This document shows positions 14,750-17,267 of a DNA stretch of 17,267 nucleotides, one piece after another. The notes beneath the pieces were generated by a model, which worked only from the letters and a program-made list of their open reading frames with translations, was not told the DNA's origin and ran no database searches. Position 1 is the first letter of the stretch, and each line of letters begins with the position of its first letter. Source of the DNA: an uncultured Porphyromonadaceae bacterium (lineage in GTDB: Bacteria; Bacteroidota; Bacteroidia; Bacteroidales; Muribaculaceae). Where the stretch lies: positions 1-17,267 of the forward strand of contig CALEUL010000047.1 in NCBI GenBank assembly GCA_937921035.1, written 5' to 3'. A program made the position numbers and the translations under genes.

Positions 14750-15040
14750 TTAGATGTTGCTGAAGAATTCGATGGTGTCGCCGTTGGCAACAGTTACGTA
14801 AGCCTTCTTCCAGGTGGCTGTCTTGCCACGGAGAAGACCGCTCTTAGTCCAGCGCGACTTGTTTTTGCCGCGTACTACTGCCGTATTGACGCTTGCCACC
14901 TTTACGCCGTAGAGCTTCTCTACAAGAGTTTTGATCTGGTATTTGTTTGCGTCCGGCGAAACACGGAAAGTGTAGCAATTGCGCTTTTCGGAAAGCTTGG
15001 TTGCCCTTTCGGTGATAATCGGTTTGATAGAAATATCCAT
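14750..15040 (-). CDS. rplW: 50S ribosomal protein L23
   Basis: L23 sits at the tunnel exit and is the main docking site for trigger factor and signal recognition particle. The 96-residue product starts MDISIKPIITERATKLSEKR. It contains YTFRVSPDANKYQIKTLVEK, LYGVKVASVNTAVVRGKNKS and KKAYVTVANGDTIEFFSNI. It is 12 bases after rplD and 5 bases before rplB. Confidence 0.98.
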   Translation of the reverse strand: MDISIKPIITERATKLSEKRNCYTFRVSPDANKYQIKTLVEKLYGVKVASVNTAVVRGKNKSRWTKSGLLRGKTATWKKAYVTVANGDTIEFFSNI

Positions 15041-15052
15041 AGCGGTGGAGCG

Positions 15053-15673
15053 TTAGAATTTGTTGACGACTTCAACGCTACCTTCACTCAGGAGGATAGC
15101 GTTTGTATTGAGCACGGCATAAGTATTAACGTCACCAGCTGTCATCATGGTGGCGTTAGGCACATTGCGCATGGACAAATATACGTTATTATTTTTAGAC
15201 GGTAAAACTAAAAGTACTTTTTTGCCTTCAACTTTAAGGTTTTTAGCAAAATTTACAAAATCTTTAGTTTTAGGAGCTTCAAAAACGGGCTCTTCCACCA
15301 CGATAATCTCGCCGGCAGCAGCCTTGAGGCTGAGGGCGGAACGGCGTGCAAGCTCTTTGAGCTTACGGTTGAGCTTGAAGCGGTAGTCGCGTGGACGGGG
15401 ACCGAAAACACGTCCACCGCCAACGAGTACGGGCGAGTTTATATCGCCGATACGGCTGCCGCCGCCGCCTTTCTGCTTGTGGAGTTTGCGGGTAGAGCCG
15501 CTCACTTCGCTACGTTCTTTGGATTTGTGTGTGCCCTGACGCTGGTTTGCAAGGTACTGCTTAACGTCGAGATAAAGGGCGTGCTCGTTGGGCTCGATTG
15601 CGAAAACCTCGTCGTTGAGGGTTACGCGACGGCCGGTATCCTGGCCTTGCTGATTGTATACTGCGAGTTCCAT
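15053..15673 (-). CDS. rplD: 50S ribosomal protein L4
   Basis: L4 lines the exit tunnel through a long loop and, in E. coli, represses the S10 operon. With the ATG at 15673 it is 206 residues and starts MELAVYNQQGQDTGRRVTLN. An ATG at 15685 is rejected because it lies inside the rplC coding end. The tunnel loop is VSGSTRKLHKQKGGGGSRIG at about residues 58-77, followed by FGPRPRDYRFKLNRKLKELA. The C-terminal Rossmann-like part carries FEAPKTKDFVNFAKNLKVEG. Codons for roughly residues 128-166 are strikingly A/T-rich (28% GC over 15181-15290, against 62% over 15301-15360), although the protein remains a normal L4. Confidence 0.97.
   Translation of the reverse strand: MELAVYNQQGQDTGRRVTLNDEVFAIEPNEHALYLDVKQYLANQRQGTHKSKERSEVSGSTRKLHKQKGGGGSRIGDINSPVLVGGGRVFGPRPRDYRFKLNRKLKELARRSALSLKAAAGEIIVVEEPVFEAPKTKDFVNFAKNLKVEGKKVLLVLPSKNNNVYLSMRNVPNATMMTAGDVNTYAVLNTNAILLSEGSVEVVNKF
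15176..15183 (-). promoter_or_regulatory. Promoter-like TATATTTG box inside rplD
   Basis: On the minus strand the bases TATATTTG fit the Bacteroidetes -7 consensus TAnnTTTG exactly. TTTT, one base off TTTG, lies about 20 bases upstream (15204-15207). The box is at the downstream edge of the AT-rich island in rplD and points toward rplW and the rest of the cluster. An internal promoter is an inference; a chance match in AT-rich sequence is quite possible. Confidence 0.25.
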
Positions 15674-15674
15674 A

Positions 15675-15920
15675 TTATTTCTCAATTAAGACGATTGAAC
15701 CTTTGCTTCCGGGTATGGAGCCCTTGATCATGATCAGGTTGTGCTCGGGGATAACTTTAATAATCTGAAGATTCTGCACGGTAACGCGCTCGTTGCCTGT
15801 CTGGCCGGCCATACGCATGCCTTTGAATACCTTTGCGGGGTAGGAGCAGGCACCTACGGAACCGGGTGCGCGCAGACGGTCGTCCTGGCCGTGAGTAGCC
15901 TGGCCAACGCCGCCGAAGCC
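15675..15920 (-). CDS. rplC: 50S ribosomal protein L3, C-terminal part (5' end missing)
   Basis: L3 binds 23S rRNA near the peptidyl-transferase centre and initiates 50S assembly. Only the last 81 residues are present, from GFGGVGQATHGQDDRLRAPG through SVGACSYPAKVFKGMRMAGQ and VTVQNLQIIKVIPEHNLIM to GSKGSIVLIEK. Full-length L3 is about 205 residues, so some 125 N-terminal residues and rpsJ upstream are absent. The residue before GFGG should be His in Bacteroidetes L3, but the sequence continues as GVRA-GFGG, antisense to pepN. L3 identity therefore stops at about 15,920. The stop is one base from the rplD start. The glutamine methylated in E. coli L3 (SIGQNQ) is not kept here (SVGACS). Confidence 0.93.
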   Translation of the reverse strand, partial: GFGGVGQATHGQDDRLRAPGSVGACSYPAKVFKGMRMAGQTGNERVTVQNLQIIKVIPEHNLIMIKGSIPGSKGSIVLIEK

Positions 15921-15921
15921 G
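15900..15921. other. Chimeric junction: Bacteroidota rplC to Bifidobacterium-like pepN
   Basis: The bases around TGGCCAACGCCGCCGAAGCC (15901-15920) read GFGGVGQ of L3 on the minus strand and LANAAEAG of aminopeptidase N on the plus strand. To the left, only L3 makes sense; to the right, only PepN. Two genes from different phyla are truncated at the same point within a shared stretch of about 20 bases. This is what a short-overlap misassembly produces, since L3 and PepN are unlikely to be truncated together in a living cell. The exact edges cannot be fixed without parent sequences. Confidence 0.85.
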
Positions 15922-16553
15922 GCTCGGACACCCAGTTCCAGCTCGTCACCGCCTACTTGGGCTACGGTGAGGAGGGCGACGCCGCATTCGCCGCCAACGC
16001 ACACGGTCTGCTGGACGGCACCGTGCGTCTTGAAGGCCTCGAAATCGACAACAACTTCACGTGGACCATCGTCCAAGCGCTCACCTCCGTCAACGAGATG
16101 ACCAACGACGACGTGGACGCGCAGCTCGCCAAGAAGGAGACCACGGAAAACCGCGAGTTCGCCTACGGCGCCCGTGCCTCCATGGCCACCGCTGAGGCCA
16201 AGGAATGGGCTTGGGATCAGGCGCTCCACAACGACGAGCTGACCAACTCCCAGCTCGAGGCCGTGGCCCGTGGCTTCTCCGCCACCCCGCGCTCCGATCT
16301 GGCCGAGCCGTTCGCCGCCAAGTACTTCGAGACTGTGGACTGGGTCTGGGCCAACAAGACCTACCACATGGCCGAGGCTTTGCTCAACGGCCTGTACCCG
16401 GGCTACGCCGATCCCGCCACGCTGGTCAAGCTCGGTGACGCCTGGCTGGACGAGCACATTGCCGCCGACAATGCCCTGAAGCGTCTGATCGTCGAAAACG
16501 TGGCATCCTCCCACCGCACCCTCAAGGTTCGCGAATACAACGAAGCGCTCTGA
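15900..16553 (+). CDS. pepN: Aminopeptidase N (M1 family), C-terminal quarter only
   Basis: The 217 readable residues match the ERAP1-like C-terminal helical domain of actinobacterial PepN. Matching segments are LANAAEAGSDTQFQLVTAYL, GLLDGTVRLEGLEIDNNFTW, ATAEAKEWAWDQALHNDELT, then YFETVDWVWANKTYHMAEAL and ALKRLIVENVASSHRTLKVR, ending EYNEAL. The full protein is about 850-870 residues and removes N-terminal amino acids from peptides in the cytosol. The catalytic HExxH zinc site is in the missing part. The open frame extends left to an ATG at 15741, but those 53 codons are antisense to rplC and are not PepN. GC-rich codon use and homology point to Bifidobacterium. The 5' loss comes from the contig junction, not from a true truncation. 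Confidence 0.9.
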   Translation: MANAAEAGSDTQFQLVTAYLGYGEEGDAAFAANAHGLLDGTVRLEGLEIDNNFTWTIVQALTSVNEMTNDDVDAQLAKKETTENREFAYGARASMATAEAKEWAWDQALHNDELTNSQLEAVARGFSATPRSDLAEPFAAKYFETVDWVWANKTYHMAEALLNGLYPGYADPATLVKLGDAWLDEHIAADNALKRLIVENVASSHRTLKVREYNEAL

Positions 16554-16563
16554 TTTCCTTCTG

Positions 16564-16612
16564 GCTCCCCTCGGGCGCGAGGGGAGCTGTCGCCTCAGGC
16601 GACTGAGGGGAG
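16564..16612 (+). terminator. GC-rich double hairpin downstream of pepN
   Basis: The first stem is a perfect 10-bp inverted repeat, GCTCCCCTCG 16564-16573 and CGAGGGGAGC 16578-16587, with loop GGCG. The second is GTCGCC 16589-16594 and GGCGAC 16598-16603 with loop TCA. A second copy of GAGGGGAG follows at 16605-16612 and could pair with the CTCCCCTC of the first stem, giving alternative folds. No T tract follows, so termination would be of the GC-hairpin kind seen in high-GC bacteria. The CTCCCCTC/GTCGCC arrangement resembles short dispersed intergenic repeats I associate with bifidobacteria, from memory only. Confidence 0.6.
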
Positions 16613-16680
16613 TCGCTTCCGCGAGAAGCTACGTCCACATTCCAACATAAAACCCGCAACCAATCCTCAACAGCGTATTC

Positions 16681-16716
16681 TCGCTCAAGGCCGGCAATAT
16701 GCCGGTCGATGAGCGA
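16681..16716 (+). promoter_or_regulatory. Composite hairpin just upstream of the TauE/SafE gene
   Basis: Nested inverted repeats TCGCTC 16681-16686 with GAGCGA 16711-16716, and CCGGC 16691-16695 with GCCGG 16701-16705, can fold into one stem with internal bulges. It ends two bases before a ribosome binding site AAGGA (16718-16722), itself 8 bases before the ATG at 16731. The placement would allow the structure to affect initiation, or it could be an operator. I do not recognise a known riboswitch or repressor site. Confidence 0.35.
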
Positions 16717-16730
16717 CAAGGATACGGGGA

Positions 16731-17267
16731 ATGATTGCGGGCTTTTCCATAACTTCATTACTGCTGATTCTGTTGGCCGGAATCGGCGCAGGATTCGTGG
16801 GCTATGCGGTAGGCGCATCGTCACTGGTCTCATACCCGGCCCTGCTCGCGTTCGGCATTCCGCCTGTATTGGCAAACGCTTCTAACACCGTTGGCGTGGT
16901 CGGCACGGGCATCGGTGGCGTGATGGGCGCGCGCAAAGAACTCAAAGGCCAAGCGGTACGCTCCATTACGTATGTGGTCATCGGCGCATTCGGCGGGGTG
17001 GCCGGTGCGTTTCTGTTGCTCAAACTCGACCCGAGTGTCTTTGAATTTGCCGCACCAGTGCTGATTTTGCTGAGCTCGCTGATCATCGCCATCAATCCGC
17101 GCGGCCGCATGCAGGCGCGGCAGGCCGCGGCGGACGTCATGGCCCAGGCCAGATCCCTGACGACGCCGCAAGGGCAGGGGAGCGACGGCGCGCCCGCGTC
17201 GGCTCTCGCATCGACGCAACCCATGTCCAAGGACCCATGGTGGATATGGCTCGGCGTCGCGTTCGTG
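16731..17267 (+). CDS. TauE/SafE-family membrane transporter, N-terminal part
   Basis: The frame opens at ATG 16731 and is still open at the window end, giving 179 residues. The family includes proposed exporters of sulfite, sulfoacetate and related organosulfur anions, but the substrate here is not known. Hydrophobic segments lie at about residues 5-40, 42-64, 78-98 and 104-121, with a further one starting at 170. The conserved N-terminal features are GFVGYAVGASSLVSYPALLA and NASNTVGVVGTGIGGVMGAR. A hydrophilic Ala/Gln/Ser-rich loop of about 50 residues (122-170) separates the two halves. AAGGA 8 bases before the ATG supports the start. GC-rich codon use matches the pepN side of the junction, so the gene belongs to the Bifidobacterium-like piece. 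Its 3' end is outside the window. Confidence 0.85.
   Translation, partial: MIAGFSITSLLLILLAGIGAGFVGYAVGASSLVSYPALLAFGIPPVLANASNTVGVVGTGIGGVMGARKELKGQAVRSITYVVIGAFGGVAGAFLLLKLDPSVFEFAAPVLILLSSLIIAINPRGRMQARQAAADVMAQARSLTTPQGQGSDGAPASALASTQPMSKDPWWIWLGVAFV

Noticed and set aside
15850..17267. Horizontal transfer of Bifidobacterium genes into a Bacteroidota ribosomal operon
   Set aside because: It would require loss of the 5' part of essential rplC, and no integrase, insertion sequence or target duplication is visible. A 20-base shared join fits misassembly better.
1..17267. CRISPR arrays, insertion sequences, phage or defence genes
   Set aside because: No regular repeat-spacer pattern, transposase or known defence domain is seen. 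Apart from the junction, the window is a conserved housekeeping region.

Overview
The window joins two unrelated pieces of bacterial DNA. Bases 1 to about 15,900 come from a member of the Bacteroidota, most likely a gut Bacteroidales (a Muribaculaceae-like lineage is possible but cannot be proven here). The evidence is the protein sequences (L3, L22, S14, L36 and SecY of Bacteroidetes type), the order secY-map-infA-rpmJ without adk, starts preceded by A/T-rich sequence rather than Shine-Dalgarno sites, and a TAnnTTTG promoter box. Bases from about 15,900 to 17,267 look like Bifidobacterium: GC-rich coding sequence, an aminopeptidase N C-terminus of actinobacterial type, GC-rich intergenic hairpins and a purine-rich ribosome binding site before the last gene.

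Layout. Bases 1-125 hold a short upstream region with a promoter-like box close to the start of a forward gene for a DUF1846/UPF0371 protein of unknown function (126-1592). A strong 12-bp hairpin (1624-1650) separates it from the convergent ribosomal cluster. From 1671 to 15920 everything is on the minus strand. In transcription order it is rplC (3' part only)-rplD-rplW-rplB-rpsS-rplV-rpsC-rplP-rpmC-rpsQ-rplN-rplX-rplE-rpsN-rpsH-rplF-rplR-rpsE-rpmD-rplO-secY-map-infA-rpmJ-rpsM-rpsK-rpsD-rpoA-rplQ, the fused S10-spc-alpha operons. Most spacers are 1-45 bases. Two are much larger, rpsN-rpsH (120 b) and rpsK-rpsD (192 b). Both contain inverted repeats and are the best candidates for mRNA regulatory sites.

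The cluster encodes components of both ribosomal subunits plus RNA polymerase alpha, initiation factor 1, methionine aminopeptidase and the SecY translocon channel. Protein synthesis, N-terminal processing and export are therefore co-expressed.

The right end holds the C-terminal quarter of a Bifidobacterium-like pepN (15900-16553), a hairpin-rich intergenic region, and the start of a TauE/SafE-family membrane protein running off the window (16731-17267). rplC and pepN are both cut at the same place, inside a stretch of about 20 bases that fits both genes. The simplest reading is a chimeric metagenome contig, not gene transfer. I found no new multi-gene system. The most interesting points are the junction, two structured spacers inside the ribosomal operon, a 28% GC island inside rplD, and a possibly leaderless DUF1846 gene.
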